NCBI GenBank assembly: GCA_020073585.1
Contig: JAIQEV010000027.1
Coordinates: forward strand, 1 to 47,265
From: Terriglobia bacterium
GTDB lineage: Bacteria; Acidobacteriota; Terriglobia; Acidiferrales; UBA7541
Length of the DNA stretch: 47,265 bases
Reading direction: 5' to 3'
Position 1 is the first letter of the stretch; the number at the start of each line of letters is the position of its first letter. Of the stretch, positions 25,592 through 34,223 are shown one piece after another. A program made the translations under genes and the position numbers. The notes beneath the pieces are model-generated. The model did not search any database and was not told where the DNA came from. It saw only the letters and a list, made by a program, of their open reading frames with translations.

Positions 25592-26698
25592 CTAGGCCAG
25601 CCTCTCCTTGCGGACGGTGAGTTTTTCGATGAGATCGCGGCGGGGCGCGAAGCCGATGCCCGGGGCGGTGGGCACGCGGATGGTGCCCTGGGGGGAGACG
25701 GTGACTTCGGGGTCGATGATGTCCTCGAGCCAGTAACGGCGGCTGGCGGTGATATCGCCGGGGAGGGAGAAATTGGGGAGCGTGGAGAGGGCGATGTTGT
25801 GGGCGCGGCCAATGCCGGATTCGAGCATGCCGCCGCACCAGACGGGAACGCCGTGCTGCTGGCAGAGGTCGTGGATGCGCTTGGCGGGGGTGAAGCCGCC
25901 GACGCGGCCGAGCTTGATGTTGATGATTTTGCAGGCGCCGAGGGCGAGCGCGGCGCGGGCCTGCTCTTCGGTGTGGATGCACTCGTCGAGGCAGATGGGG
26001 GTTTGCAGCATCTTCTGGAGCGCGACGTGGCTGTAGAGGTCGTCCCAGCCGAGGGGCTGCTCGATCATCATGAGGTAGAAGCCTTCGAGCTGCTGGAGGA
26101 GGGGCAAGTCGGAGAGGCGGTAGGCGGAGTTGGCGTCGACCATGAGGCGGATCTTGGGAAACTCCTGGCGCAGGCGCTGGACGGGAGCGAGGTCCCAGCC
26201 GGGCTGGATCTTGATTTTGACGCGCTGGTAGCCGGCGGCGACTTCTTTGCGGACGGCGGCGACGAGTTCGTCGAGGGTGGGCTTGATGCCGATGGAGACG
26301 CCGCAGGCGATTTCTTCGCGGGTGCCGCCGAGGAGTTTCGCCAAAGGCAGGCCCCGGAGTTTGGCTTCGGCGTCCCAGAGGGCGGCTTCGAGAGCGCCCT
26401 TGGCCATGTTGTGGCCGCGGACGCGGGCGAGGAGGTCCCAGACCTCGGAGGCGGAGGAGAATTCCCTGCCCCGGAGGAGCGGCCAGAGATGATCGCGGAG
26501 GATGTGCCAGGCGGTCTCGACGGTTTCCGGGCTGTAGGAGGGGTCTTCGCCGGCGACGCACTCGCCCCAGCCAGTGACGCCGTCGACGGCGGCTTCGAGA
26601 AGCATGATGCGGCGGACGGTGGTGACGCCCATGCTGGTTTGGAAGGGGGCGACCAGCTTCATGGGGAGTTCGCGGAGAGTGATTTCCCGGACTTTCAT
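25592..26698 (-). CDS. Enolase-superfamily o-succinylbenzoate synthase / N-succinylamino acid racemase
   Basis: The 368-residue enzyme has the muconate lactonizing subgroup layout. It has a capping domain (1-125) and a barrel with the KIK motif (Lys161, Lys163) and metal ligands Asp188 (MVDAN), Glu213 (MIEQP) and Asp238 (CLDEC). The second base is Lys262 (INIKLGRVGG). All catalytic residues are present. The family makes o-succinylbenzoate for menaquinone and/or racemises N-succinylamino acids; sequence alone rarely separates these. No other men gene is in the window. The neighbour is a GNAT acyltransferase, as in the described D-to-L amino acid conversion clusters of Geobacillus, which favours the racemase role. 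Confidence 0.85.
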   Translation of the reverse strand: MKVREITLRELPMKLVAPFQTSMGVTTVRRIMLLEAAVDGVTGWGECVAGEDPSYSPETVETAWHILRDHLWPLLRGREFSSASEVWDLLARVRGHNMAKGALEAALWDAEAKLRGLPLAKLLGGTREEIACGVSIGIKPTLDELVAAVRKEVAAGYQRVKIKIQPGWDLAPVQRLRQEFPKIRLMVDANSAYRLSDLPLLQQLEGFYLMMIEQPLGWDDLYSHVALQKMLQTPICLDECIHTEEQARAALALGACKIINIKLGRVGGFTPAKRIHDLCQQHGVPVWCGGMLESGIGRAHNIALSTLPNFSLPGDITASRRYWLEDIIDPEVTVSPQGTIRVPTAPGIGFAPRRDLIEKLTVRKERLA

Positions 26699-26739
26699 GC
26701 TGTCGTCGGTGTCCTTTCGTTGCGGGAAGAAACCATAGC

Positions 26740-27480
26740 TTAAAATTCGCTCCACGGCGCGAGCAGATAGGCCGAGCCGGCGGAGGTGGTGCGCGTGGCG
26801 ATGGCGGCATAGCCGCGCGCGAACCAATCCTGGAACTCCTGGCGGGTGCGGGCCTGCACGCGCGCGACTTCTTCGGGATTGCCGCGCTTCCACTCGTCCA
26901 ATTCGGGGGGAAAGGAGATCAGCGCGGGGGCGTCCAGCGGCTCGGGAACTTTTTCCGAGAGGATGGCGATGACCCGCGGGGAATCGAGATGCCATTCGGC
27001 GACCAGGCGGTCGGTGGGCAGGCCGCGGTGCAGGGGGCTGGAGGTGACGCCGTAGAGATTGGGGAGATAGGTGCGGGCGATGGCGCCGAGGCGGTTGAGA
27101 TTGAAGTGGGCGTTGCGCAGCTCGAGGGGGTCGAAGGTCCACTCGATGAGGCGGATGCCGCGGGCGAGGGCCTCGTCGCGCTGGAAGAGCTTGAGCTGGC
27201 GGCCGACGCCGCGGTCGCGGTAGGGATCGAGGACGCCGGTCATGTGGGAATGCAGGAAGGGCCGGCCCTGGCGGACGCCGGGCAGGGCCAGGGTGAAGCC
27301 GATCATGAGCGGGCCGTCGAAGGCGCCGAAGACCTGGCCGCCGACGTGCGCGGCGACGACGAAGACGGAGCTGGGGGTGACTTCCAGGTCGGCCTCGCCC
27401 CAGATTTCGCGCTGCAACTCGATACAGCGGTCGATCTCGGCGAGGGCGTCGCAGCGCCGGATGAGGATTTCCGCGCTCAT
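26740..27480 (-). CDS. GNAT-like acyltransferase (COG3375 type)
   Basis: The 246-residue product contains the acyl-CoA binding region of GNAT enzymes: SHMTGVLDPYRDRGVGRQLKLFQRDEALARG, where RDRGVGR fills the Q/RxxGxG/A position, preceded by strand VFGAFDGPLMIGFTLALPG. The C-terminal part (LPNLYGVTSSPLHRGLPTDRLVAEWHL) is special to the COG3375 group. Members beside N-succinylamino acid racemases act as D-amino acid N-succinyltransferases. This gene lies 41 bp upstream of the racemase-like gene, and its ATG overlaps the mazG stop (ATGA). Succinyl transfer to amino acids is therefore the favoured but unproven role. Confidence 0.8.
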   Translation of the reverse strand: MSAEILIRRCDALAEIDRCIELQREIWGEADLEVTPSSVFVVAAHVGGQVFGAFDGPLMIGFTLALPGVRQGRPFLHSHMTGVLDPYRDRGVGRQLKLFQRDEALARGIRLIEWTFDPLELRNAHFNLNRLGAIARTYLPNLYGVTSSPLHRGLPTDRLVAEWHLDSPRVIAILSEKVPEPLDAPALISFPPELDEWKRGNPEEVARVQARTRQEFQDWFARGYAAIATRTTSAGSAYLLAPWSEF

Positions 27481-28472
27481 GGCTTGGGCGGACCGCCTTG
27501 CGGCGCGTGCGCGGGTGCGCGCTCGGAGTGCTTGGCCGCTTCCCAGAGGCGCTCGAGCTCGTCGCGGGGAACGCCGGCGAGAGGCCTTCCCTGCTCCGCG
27601 GCGAGCTTTTCCATGGCGCGGAAGCGGGCGGAGAATTTGCGGTTGGCCTTTTTCAGGGCGATCTCCGGGTCCACGTGGAGGAAGCGGGCGAGGTTGACGG
27701 CGACGAAGAGCATGTCGCCGACTTCTTCTTCGATGTGGGCGGCGTCTTTGGCCTGGAGGGCGCGCTGCAGCTCGGCGGATTCCTCGCGCCACTTGTCGAG
27801 GATGCCGACGGGGTCGTCCCAGTCGAAGCCGATGCGCGCGGCGCGGCGGGTGAGCTGAAAGGCTTCGAGGGTGGCCGGGGCGGTTTTGGGGACGCCGTCG
27901 AGCAAGGAGGGGGAACCGGCGCCGTGTTCTTCTTCGGGGCCGGTGAAACCGGCGGCGGCGCGCTTGGCTTTGCGCTCCTCGGCCTTAAGGTGCTCCCAGT
28001 GCTTGAGAACTTCGCCGGCGTTGCGGGCCTGCACTTCCCCGAAGACGTGGGGGTGGCGGCGGACCATTTTGTCGTGGATTTCGCGGATGACGTCGGCGAC
28101 GGTGAAGCGGGCTTCTTCGCTGGCGATCTGGGAATGAAAGACGACCTGAAGGAGGAGGTCGCCCAGTTCCTCGGCGAACTTGGCGTCATCGCCGCTCTCG
28201 AGGGCCTCGAGGACTTCGTAAGCCTCCTCGAGGAGGTAGGTGCGCAGAGAGGCGTGGGTCTGCTCGAGGTCCCAGGGGCAGCCGCCGGGAGCGCGCAGGC
28301 GGGCCTGAAGGGCGACCAGCTTCTCGAACCAGGCGCCGGGGCCGAGCGGGGGGGCCTGCTGGACAGGCTTTGCCGACTTGGCGGGTTTAACGGGGCGCTG
28401 GGCGGCACGGGCCGGCTGGCCGGCGCGCCGGGGGCGTTTCCGCTTGGCAGGTTTGGAGTGAGTGGGGCGCAT
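27477..28472 (-). CDS. mazG: Nucleoside triphosphate pyrophosphohydrolase MazG
   Basis: The 331-residue protein has two MazG domains. The first has CPWDLEQTHASLRTYLLEEAYE and EELGDLLLQVVFHSQIA (the EExxE...ExxD magnesium site). The second has WDDPVGILDKWREESAELQRAL and IEEEVGDMLFVAVNLAR. It hydrolyses nucleoside triphosphates to monophosphates and diphosphate, cleaning damaged nucleotides or tuning (p)ppGpp stress response. The N-terminal 50 residues are an Arg/Lys/Ala/Pro-rich extension not usual in the family. The ATG at 28472 is preferred; a TTG at 28532 would add 20 residues, and neither has a clear ribosome site. It overlaps the GNAT gene by 4 bases and heads the operon. Confidence 0.92.
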   Translation of the reverse strand: MRPTHSKPAKRKRPRRAGQPARAAQRPVKPAKSAKPVQQAPPLGPGAWFEKLVALQARLRAPGGCPWDLEQTHASLRTYLLEEAYEVLEALESGDDAKFAEELGDLLLQVVFHSQIASEEARFTVADVIREIHDKMVRRHPHVFGEVQARNAGEVLKHWEHLKAEERKAKRAAAGFTGPEEEHGAGSPSLLDGVPKTAPATLEAFQLTRRAARIGFDWDDPVGILDKWREESAELQRALQAKDAAHIEEEVGDMLFVAVNLARFLHVDPEIALKKANRKFSARFRAMEKLAAEQGRPLAGVPRDELERLWEAAKHSERAPAHAPQGGPPKP

Positions 28473-28625
28473 GAGCGAATCGAAACCGTGAAACAAGTGT
28501 TCCACTTTACGGTGCCGGCGCGGGTTTGACAAGCGGGCGCGGAGGCTGCCGCGAGGGGCCGTGGCTACCCAAAGAAGAAACGCGATGCTAAACTAATGAA
28601 GTTTACAAACAGTGAGGGACATTTC

Positions 28626-29111
28626 TTGGCTGACCAAAAACCAGAAGAGACATTCCGCGTCATAGACCGGAGGCCGTTCACGGCGGAAGGCGAGATCCGC
28701 AAGGAGATCGTGGAGCAGGAGGAGCGCGAGGCGGCCAAGGCCGCGCAGGCCCCGCCGCCCGCGCCGACGGCGCCAACGGCGATCGATGCGGGGAAAGTAG
28801 CAGCACCCGCCAAAGAAGCGCCGCGGCGCTCGCCGGCGTTCGAGAACCTGGTGCGCATGCTGGGGAGCAACGCGGCCATGGTGCTGGGGGCGTATGCCGA
28901 CCCGCGCACCGGGCAGCCGATGATCGATCCGGACGCGGCGCGGGAGCTGATTGATATGCTGGACGCGCTGCACGAGAAGACCCAGGGCAACCTGGCGGCG
29001 GACGAGGAGAACCTGCTGGCGGACCTGCTGGGCAAGCTGAAGATGACCTATCTGGAGATCTCGCAGGCCACGGCGCAAGCGGCGCCGCCCCGGGCGAAGA
29101 CGCGCGGTTGA
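28626..29111 (+). CDS. DUF1844 domain protein
   Basis: The 161-residue protein has an acidic N-terminus that then reads FRVIDRRPFTAEGEIRKE, followed by an Ala/Pro-rich linker (about 40-75). The C-terminal DUF1844 domain (about 80-145) includes FENLVRMLGSNAAMVLGAYA and DALHEKTQGNLAADEENLL. The domain is common in Acidobacteriota and Deltaproteobacteria and has no known function. I place the start at the TTG at 28626 (MADQKPEE). It has GAGGGA 6 bases upstream and gives the usual family N-terminus. The ATG at 28596 lacks a ribosome site. It is divergent from mazG and 50 bp upstream of the MBL hydrolase gene. Confidence 0.8.
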   Translation: MADQKPEETFRVIDRRPFTAEGEIRKEIVEQEEREAAKAAQAPPPAPTAPTAIDAGKVAAPAKEAPRRSPAFENLVRMLGSNAAMVLGAYADPRTGQPMIDPDAARELIDMLDALHEKTQGNLAADEENLLADLLGKLKMTYLEISQATAQAAPPRAKTRG

Positions 29112-29118
29112 AGCCGGC

Positions 29119-29134
29119 GCACGGCGCGCCGTGC
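29119..29134. repeat. 16-bp perfect palindrome
   Basis: GCACGGCGCGCCGTGC lies 8 bases after the DUF1844 stop and 27 bases before the hydrolase ATG. It shares the core GGCGCGCC with family F. It could form a hairpin in the transcript between the two genes. Confidence 0.5.
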
Positions 29135-29160
29135 CCTCCATGCACAAGCGTAAATCCGCG

Positions 29161-29955
29161 ATGAAGACGACTTCCCTACGGCTCACAGTACTCGGTTCGG
29201 GCACCTCGATGGGGGTGCCATCGCTGGGGTGCGCGTGCCGGGTGTGCCGGTCCGCGGACCCGCGGGACAACCGGCTGCGGCCGTCGGTGCTGCTCGCGCG
29301 CGGGGAGCAGAACGTGGTGGTGGACACCACGCCGGATTTCCGGCAGCAGGCGCTGCGCGTGGACCTGCAGCGGCTGGACGCCATCCTGCTGACGCACGGG
29401 CACGCCGACCACATCCTGGGGTTCGACGACATCCGGCCGTACAACATCCGGCAGAAAGCGGCGCTGCCGGTGTACGGGTCGGAAGAGACGTTTGCGGTGA
29501 TCCGGCGGACGTTTGCGTATGTGTTCGACGACGGGCCGACGCTGAGCACGGTGCCGCAAGTGTCGCTGCGGGTGGTGGACGGGCCGTTCGAACTGCTGGA
29601 GACGGCGATCACCCCGGTGCCGATGCGCCACGGGGGCATGGAGGTGCTGGGCTACCGCTTCGGCGGAGCGGCGTACCTCACCGATTTCAGCGAGCTGCCG
29701 GCGGAATCCATGCGGCTGCTGGGCGGGCTGGACGATCTGATCCTGGACGCGCTGCGCGACATTCCGCATCCCATGCACCAAACGGTGGAGCAGGCGCTGG
29801 CGCTGGTGCAGGCGCTGCGGCCGCGGCGGGCGTGGTTTACGCATATCGCGCACGACCTGGCGCATGATGAAACCAACAACCGCCTGCGCAAGATGGGTTT
29901 TCCGCACGTGCAACTGGCCTACGACGGGCTGGGCTTCGAGGTGCAGACGGCATGA
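29161..29955 (+). CDS. Metallo-beta-lactamase fold hydrolase (PhnP-like)
   Basis: The 264-residue protein has the motif THGHADHILG (His79, His81, Asp83, His84) and downstream histidines in PMRHGG and HIAHD, enough for a two-metal site. An N-terminal cysteine cluster (Cys24, Cys26, Cys29 in GCACRVC) matches the structural zinc site of PhnP-like phosphodiesterases, which open cyclic ribose phosphates. No phn gene is nearby, so the substrate is not certain. ATG at 29161 starts the protein just before the first beta strand (LRLTVLGSGTSMGVP); no good ribosome site is visible for any option. The stop overlaps the ribF start (ATGA). Confidence 0.85.
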   Translation: MKTTSLRLTVLGSGTSMGVPSLGCACRVCRSADPRDNRLRPSVLLARGEQNVVVDTTPDFRQQALRVDLQRLDAILLTHGHADHILGFDDIRPYNIRQKAALPVYGSEETFAVIRRTFAYVFDDGPTLSTVPQVSLRVVDGPFELLETAITPVPMRHGGMEVLGYRFGGAAYLTDFSELPAESMRLLGGLDDLILDALRDIPHPMHQTVEQALALVQALRPRRAWFTHIAHDLAHDETNNRLRKMGFPHVQLAYDGLGFEVQTA

Positions 29956-30947
29956 GCGTAACGGTGTTTACCTCGGCGGCGGAGTGGGCCGCGCGCTACG
30001 GCGCCGCGGGGCGCGGCAGCATCCTGGCCATCGGGAATTTCGACGGCATCCACCTGGGGCACCAGGCGATCCTGCGCGGGGTGGTGGCGCGGGCGCGGGA
30101 GACGGGGGACGTGGCCACGGTGCTGACGTTCGAACCGCCGCCGCTGAAGATTCTGCGGCCGGAGAAGGCCCCGCCGCGGCTTTCGACCAACGAGCAGCGG
30201 CTGACGTGGTTCGCCGCCGGGGGGCTGGAAGCGGCGGTGGTGCTGCCGTTTACGAGGGAGCTGGCGCAGGTGGGGCCGGAAGCGTTCGTGGAAGAGATTC
30301 TGCTGCGGGGATTGAATCTGCGCGCGGTGCTGGTGGGGGAAAATTTCTGTTTCGGGCACCGGCAGGCGGGCAACGTGCGGATGCTGCGCGAGCTGGGGAT
30401 GCGGCTGGGCTTCGAAGTGACGATTGTGCCGCCGGTGGAGTTCCGCGGGGAGATCGTCTCGAGCACGGTGATCCGCAGGGAGATTGCCGCGGGGAACGTG
30501 AGCCATGCGGCGCGGCTGCTGGGGCGGCCGTTCGTGCTGACCGGGCCGGTGGTGGCGGGAACGGGGACGGGAAGAAAGTTTACCTTCCCGACGCTGAATC
30601 TCGCGGCGGAGCAGGAAGTGCTGCCGTGCGAGGGCGTGTACATCACGCAGACAAAGATCGGGGATGTAAGCTACGACTCGGTGACCAACATCGGCAAGCG
30701 GCCAACGTTTGGGGGAACGGAGCTGAGCGTGGAAACGCACCTGCTGGGAGTGTCCGGAGAGGTGCCTGCGGAACGGCTGAAGATACGCTTCTGGAAGCGG
30801 CTGCGCGGGGAGCAGAAATTCCGCGGGGCGGACGAGCTGCGGGCGCAGATTGCGCGGGACATCGCGCATGCGGGGCGGTTTTTTGCGCGGCTGCGGCGAT
30901 TCCGGGCGCTAAGGCGGGCGGGATCTCTGCCAGCGAACAAATCATAG
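29952..30947 (+). CDS. ribF: Bifunctional riboflavin kinase/FAD synthetase
   Basis: The 331-residue protein has an N-terminal FMN adenylyltransferase domain with GNFDGIHLGHQAIL (nucleotidyltransferase HxGH motif) and the flavin site LVGENFCFGHRQAGN. The C-terminal kinase domain holds GRKFTFPTLNL (PTAN-like) and NIGKRPTFGG. It converts riboflavin to FMN and then FAD. The kinase motif reads FPTLNL rather than PTAN, a common variant. The ATG overlaps the stop of the hydrolase gene, so the two are coupled. The C-terminus is rich in Arg/Phe. It is convergent with the Fur-family gene, with 79 bp between. Confidence 0.95.
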   Translation: MSVTVFTSAAEWAARYGAAGRGSILAIGNFDGIHLGHQAILRGVVARARETGDVATVLTFEPPPLKILRPEKAPPRLSTNEQRLTWFAAGGLEAAVVLPFTRELAQVGPEAFVEEILLRGLNLRAVLVGENFCFGHRQAGNVRMLRELGMRLGFEVTIVPPVEFRGEIVSSTVIRREIAAGNVSHAARLLGRPFVLTGPVVAGTGTGRKFTFPTLNLAAEQEVLPCEGVYITQTKIGDVSYDSVTNIGKRPTFGGTELSVETHLLGVSGEVPAERLKIRFWKRLRGEQKFRGADELRAQIARDIAHAGRFFARLRRFRALRRAGSLPANKS

Positions 30948-31026
30948 GGCGACCTTCCAACAATCCTGGCGGGCGGGCTTGGGCCGGGAAAATCAAAACC
31001 AAAAGAGCAAGAGAGCGGCGTGGGAA

Positions 31027-31518
31027 TTACAGACCGACGTGCTTGAGGCATTCGGCGCAGTAGCCGCCGACTTCGGTGCGGGAGAGGGTGACCTTCATGT
31101 GGAAGTCGCGCTCGATCTGCTGCTTGAGCTGCTCATAGAGGCGGCTTTCGAATTCGCGGACCTTGCCGCAGCGCAGGCAGGCGACGTGGATGTGATCGCG
31201 GGGGCCGTGGGACTCGTAGTAGTGCTGATCGCCGCGAAGGTGCAGGAGGTCGAGCTCGTCGATCAGGCTGTGTTTCTTGAGCAGGTCGAGGGTGCGGTAG
31301 ACGGTGACGCGGTGGACGCCGGGATCGATCCTCTGGGCGCGCTCGAGGATGCTGCCGGCGTCGAGGTGGCGCTCGGCGCTGTCCATGACCTGAAGGATGA
31401 CGCGGCGCTGGCGGGTCAGGCGGATGCCGCGGGACTCCAGGGCCTTCTCGAGTTTTCCGCTGGCGTCCGGGGCGTTGATGCGCTCGCCGGTGGAAGCCCT
31501 GTGCGGGGAGGTGGCCAT
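31027..31518 (-). CDS. Fur-family metalloregulator
   Basis: The 163-residue protein has the Fur winged-helix DNA-binding domain (about 15-90: RLTRQRRVILQVM, HRVTVYRTLDLLKKHSLI) and a dimerisation domain. The dimer domain has metal-binding GPRDHIHVACLRCGKVREF and a second CxxC (CAEC near the C-terminus), giving a structural four-cysteine zinc site. It could be Fur, PerR, Zur or Mur; the regulatory histidines do not settle which. The ATG at 31518 has GGAG 9 bases upstream and is preferred to the TTG at 31533. It follows rseP at the end of the uppS-cdsA-dxr-rseP run, separated by a family D repeat upstream of it. The Nramp locus 5 kb away is a possible target. Confidence 0.9.
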   Translation of the reverse strand: MATSPHRASTGERINAPDASGKLEKALESRGIRLTRQRRVILQVMDSAERHLDAGSILERAQRIDPGVHRVTVYRTLDLLKKHSLIDELDLLHLRGDQHYYESHGPRDHIHVACLRCGKVREFESRLYEQLKQQIERDFHMKVTLSRTEVGGYCAECLKHVGL

Positions 31519-31539
31519 GCTGCTTGACTCCAAGAACGG

Positions 31540-31584
31540 AGCACAGGCTCCCGACCGAGCCGGGAGAGATTCCGCCTGTGCTAC
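31540..31584. repeat. Nested inverted repeat, family D (copy 2)
   Basis: The outer stem AGCACAGGC / GCCTGTGCT encloses TCCCGACCGAGCCGGGA and GATTCC, followed by AC. The core matches 21477; the outer stem does not, yet it still pairs. Confidence 0.65.
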
Positions 31585-31602
31585 TCCTGCTGCGAACGCG
31601 GA

Positions 31603-32928
31603 TCAGCGGACGGGCAGAATCCGCATGACATCGTTATACATCACGATGACGAAAAGCAGCAAAAGGAAGACGAAGCCCACCTGGACGAAGCGCTCCTTGA
31701 AGGCCAGGCTGAGGTCGCGGCGGCGCAGGCCCTCGATGGCCAGCAGGAGAATGTGCCCGCCATCGAGAATGGGGATGGGGAGCAGATTCAGGACGCCGAG
31801 ATTGAGGCTGATGAAGGCCATGAGCTGGAGGACCGAAGAAGGCCCCCTGCGGACGGCCTGACCGGACTCGCGGGCGATGCCGACAACGCCCTGCAACTGC
31901 TTGACGGAGACGCGGCCGGAGAAGAGCTTGCCGACGACGCCGAGGAGCTGATCGATGCCGGCGGCGGTGGTCATGACGGCGTACTTGCTGCCGCCGATGA
32001 AGCCGACGCGGCGGTAGGCGATCTCATCGCGGCGCTGAATGCCCACCTGCCAGACCGGCTCGCCGCGCTCGCTGGCGCCCTGGCGCGGGGTGACCTCGAG
32101 CTGCAGGACCTGACCGTTGCGCGCGACGCGCAGGGCGAGCTTCTGGCCGTTGGAATGCTGGACGCTATCCACGAACTGCGCCCAGGTTTCGATGGGCCGG
32201 TCGTTGATGGCCAGAAACTTGTCGCCGGGGCGCAGGCCCGCGCGATAGGCGGGGCTGCCAGAAACGACCTCATCCACAACAGGGAGAACCGGGGGATAGC
32301 CGAGGAGACGCTCGGCATCCTTGACGGGCGCGGAGAGGGTGCGGCGCGCGCCGGCGTTTTCGACTTCGAACTGCAGGGTGCTGCCGGGAGCGGCCTGACC
32401 GACGAGGTCCAGGGCCTTCTCCCAAGTGGGATTCTGGACGCCATTGAGAGCGAGGACGCGGTCACCGACCTGGAAGGGCGTGGCCGCGGCATCCGGAACG
32501 GCGGGCGGCAGAGCGGTCACCCGCACGGGGAGATCGAGAAAGGCCGGATAGGGGACGCCGACGCCGATGAAAAAGACGCCCAACAGAATAACCGGGAGAA
32601 TGAGATTGACGAGCGGGCCGCCGAAGGAGATGAGGGCGCGCTGCCAGCGCGGCTTGCTCATAAGCTCGTCGGGAGCGCCGCTGGGGCCTTGCTCGCCGGA
32701 ATCCACTTCGGAGAGGTCCTGGCCCGCCATGCGCACGTAGCCGCCGAGGGGCAGAGCGCTGATGCGGTAATCGGTGTCGCCGCGCTTCCAGCCCCAGAGG
32801 CGCGGGCCGAAGCCAATGGAGAAGACGTCAACGCGCACGCCGAAGAGGCGGGCCATCGCGAAATGTCCCCACTCGTGCACCAGGATCATGATGCCGAGAA
32901 CCAGAACTACGCCAAGCAGAACATGCAT
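31603..32928 (-). CDS. rseP: RIP metalloprotease RseP (site-2 protease)
   Basis: The 441-residue protein has HExxH at residues 18-22 (LVHEWGHFAMARLFG) in the first membrane segment. A second metal ligand is in NLLPIPILDGGHILL near the end. One PDZ domain (about 205-285, with SPAYRAGLRPGDKFLAI) and part of a second (about 115-180) lie between membrane segments. RseP cleaves membrane-bound anti-sigma factors after a DegS-type cut and clears signal peptides. All catalytic residues are present. It follows dxr by 54 bp in the conserved order uppS-cdsA-dxr-rseP. The start MHVLLGVVLVLGIM is typical. Confidence 0.95.
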   Translation of the reverse strand: MHVLLGVVLVLGIMILVHEWGHFAMARLFGVRVDVFSIGFGPRLWGWKRGDTDYRISALPLGGYVRMAGQDLSEVDSGEQGPSGAPDELMSKPRWQRALISFGGPLVNLILPVILLGVFFIGVGVPYPAFLDLPVRVTALPPAVPDAAATPFQVGDRVLALNGVQNPTWEKALDLVGQAAPGSTLQFEVENAGARRTLSAPVKDAERLLGYPPVLPVVDEVVSGSPAYRAGLRPGDKFLAINDRPIETWAQFVDSVQHSNGQKLALRVARNGQVLQLEVTPRQGASERGEPVWQVGIQRRDEIAYRRVGFIGGSKYAVMTTAAGIDQLLGVVGKLFSGRVSVKQLQGVVGIARESGQAVRRGPSSVLQLMAFISLNLGVLNLLPIPILDGGHILLLAIEGLRRRDLSLAFKERFVQVGFVFLLLLFVIVMYNDVMRILPVR

Positions 32929-32982
32929 CGGGTATTGCTTCCCTTCTCCGTTGGTCTTCGCCCGCCGGGGGGCAATGAAACT

Positions 32983-34170
32983 TTACGGCGCCGCCGTGGC
33001 GGTGGCCGTCAAACGCTGCACTTCTTCGCGGGCCATGCGGCGCGCTTCCGCGTCCGCGGCCAGCACCTCATCCATCATAGCAAAGCGCGCGCGCGGGGTG
33101 CGGCTGAGTACCCGTTCGATTACCTCGGGGATGCCCAGGAACGGCAGCCGCCCTTCCAGAAAGGCGGCCACGGCAACTTCATCCGCGGCATTCAAAGCGC
33201 AGGGTAAAGCGCCGCCCTTGCGCATCGCCTCCCGGGCCAGACGCAAACAGGGGAAGCGCCGAGTGGAAGCCGGTTCGAAATCGAGGCGCCGCAAACGCGC
33301 CCAGTCCAGCTCCACCTGGTTGGATGCCACACGCTCGGGATAGGTTAGCGCATATTGGATGGGCATGCGCATGTCCGTGGGGCCCAACTGTGCGAGAACG
33401 GAACCATCCACGAATTCGACGAGGGAGTGCACGGTGGACTGGGGATGGATGACGACCTCGATCTGATCGGGGCGCACGCCGAAGAGCCAGCGGGCCTCGA
33501 TAATCTCGAAGCCCTTGTTGACCATGGTGGCGGAATCGATGGAGATGCGGTTGCCCATTTTCCAGTTGGGATGGGCGAGGGCCTGCGCGGGGGTGACGGA
33601 GGCCAGATTTTTCAAGGGCGTTTTGCGGAAGGGGCCGCCGGAAGCGGTGAGGACGAGGCGGCGGACCTCTTTGGGCGTGCCGCCGCGGAGGCACTGGTGA
33701 ATGGCGTTGTGCTCGCTATCCACGGGCAGGAGTTCGCGGCCGGCTTTCTGGGCCGCGGCCATGACCAACTCGCCGGCGGCGACCAGGACTTCCTTGTTGG
33801 AAAGGGCAACCTGCTTGCCGAGGCGCACGGCTTCGTAGGTGGCCTCGAGACCGACGACGCCGACGGCGGCGGAAACGACGATATCGGCGTGGGGATGGGC
33901 GCCCACGGCGCGCATGCCCTCGCGGCCGTGGTGAATTTCCGGCGCGCGGATGCCCTTCTCGCGGAGGAGGGCGGCGAGCCGGGCGGCGCAGGCGGCATCG
34001 CCGACGGAGACAAGCTCGGGGGCGTGGCGCTGGATCTGGCCGAGGAGTTCTTCGAGGTTGGCGCCGGCAGCGAGCGCGGCGACGCGGAAGCGCTCGGGCA
34101 GGGCCTCGACGACGGCGAGGCATTGCCGGCCGATGGAGCCTGTGGAGCCGAGAATGGCGAGCTGTTTCAC
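32983..34170 (-). CDS. dxr: 1-deoxy-D-xylulose 5-phosphate reductoisomerase
   Basis: The 395-residue enzyme begins with a NADPH-binding loop (LAILGSTGSIGRQCL). It has the metal and substrate site VDSEHNAIHQCL, the flexible loop region KMGNRISIDSATMVNKGFEIIEA, and NAADEVAVAAFLEGRLPF. It makes 2-C-methyl-D-erythritol 4-phosphate, the committed step of the MEP isoprenoid pathway, which supplies the UppS substrate. The start is the GTG at 34170 (VKQLAILG), with an AAGGAAG ribosome site about 8 bases upstream; the longer in-frame option has no such site. A large inverted repeat lies 54 bp upstream of the start, between cdsA and dxr. Confidence 0.96.
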   Translation of the reverse strand: MKQLAILGSTGSIGRQCLAVVEALPERFRVAALAAGANLEELLGQIQRHAPELVSVGDAACAARLAALLREKGIRAPEIHHGREGMRAVGAHPHADIVVSAAVGVVGLEATYEAVRLGKQVALSNKEVLVAAGELVMAAAQKAGRELLPVDSEHNAIHQCLRGGTPKEVRRLVLTASGGPFRKTPLKNLASVTPAQALAHPNWKMGNRISIDSATMVNKGFEIIEARWLFGVRPDQIEVVIHPQSTVHSLVEFVDGSVLAQLGPTDMRMPIQYALTYPERVASNQVELDWARLRRLDFEPASTRRFPCLRLAREAMRKGGALPCALNAADEVAVAAFLEGRLPFLGIPEVIERVLSRTPRARFAMMDEVLAADAEARRMAREEVQRLTATATAAP

Positions 34171-34223
34171 TGGGTCATCTTCCTTGCAAAGTACAGCGGT
34201 CCGGCCGTGGGCCAAAGCGCCGC

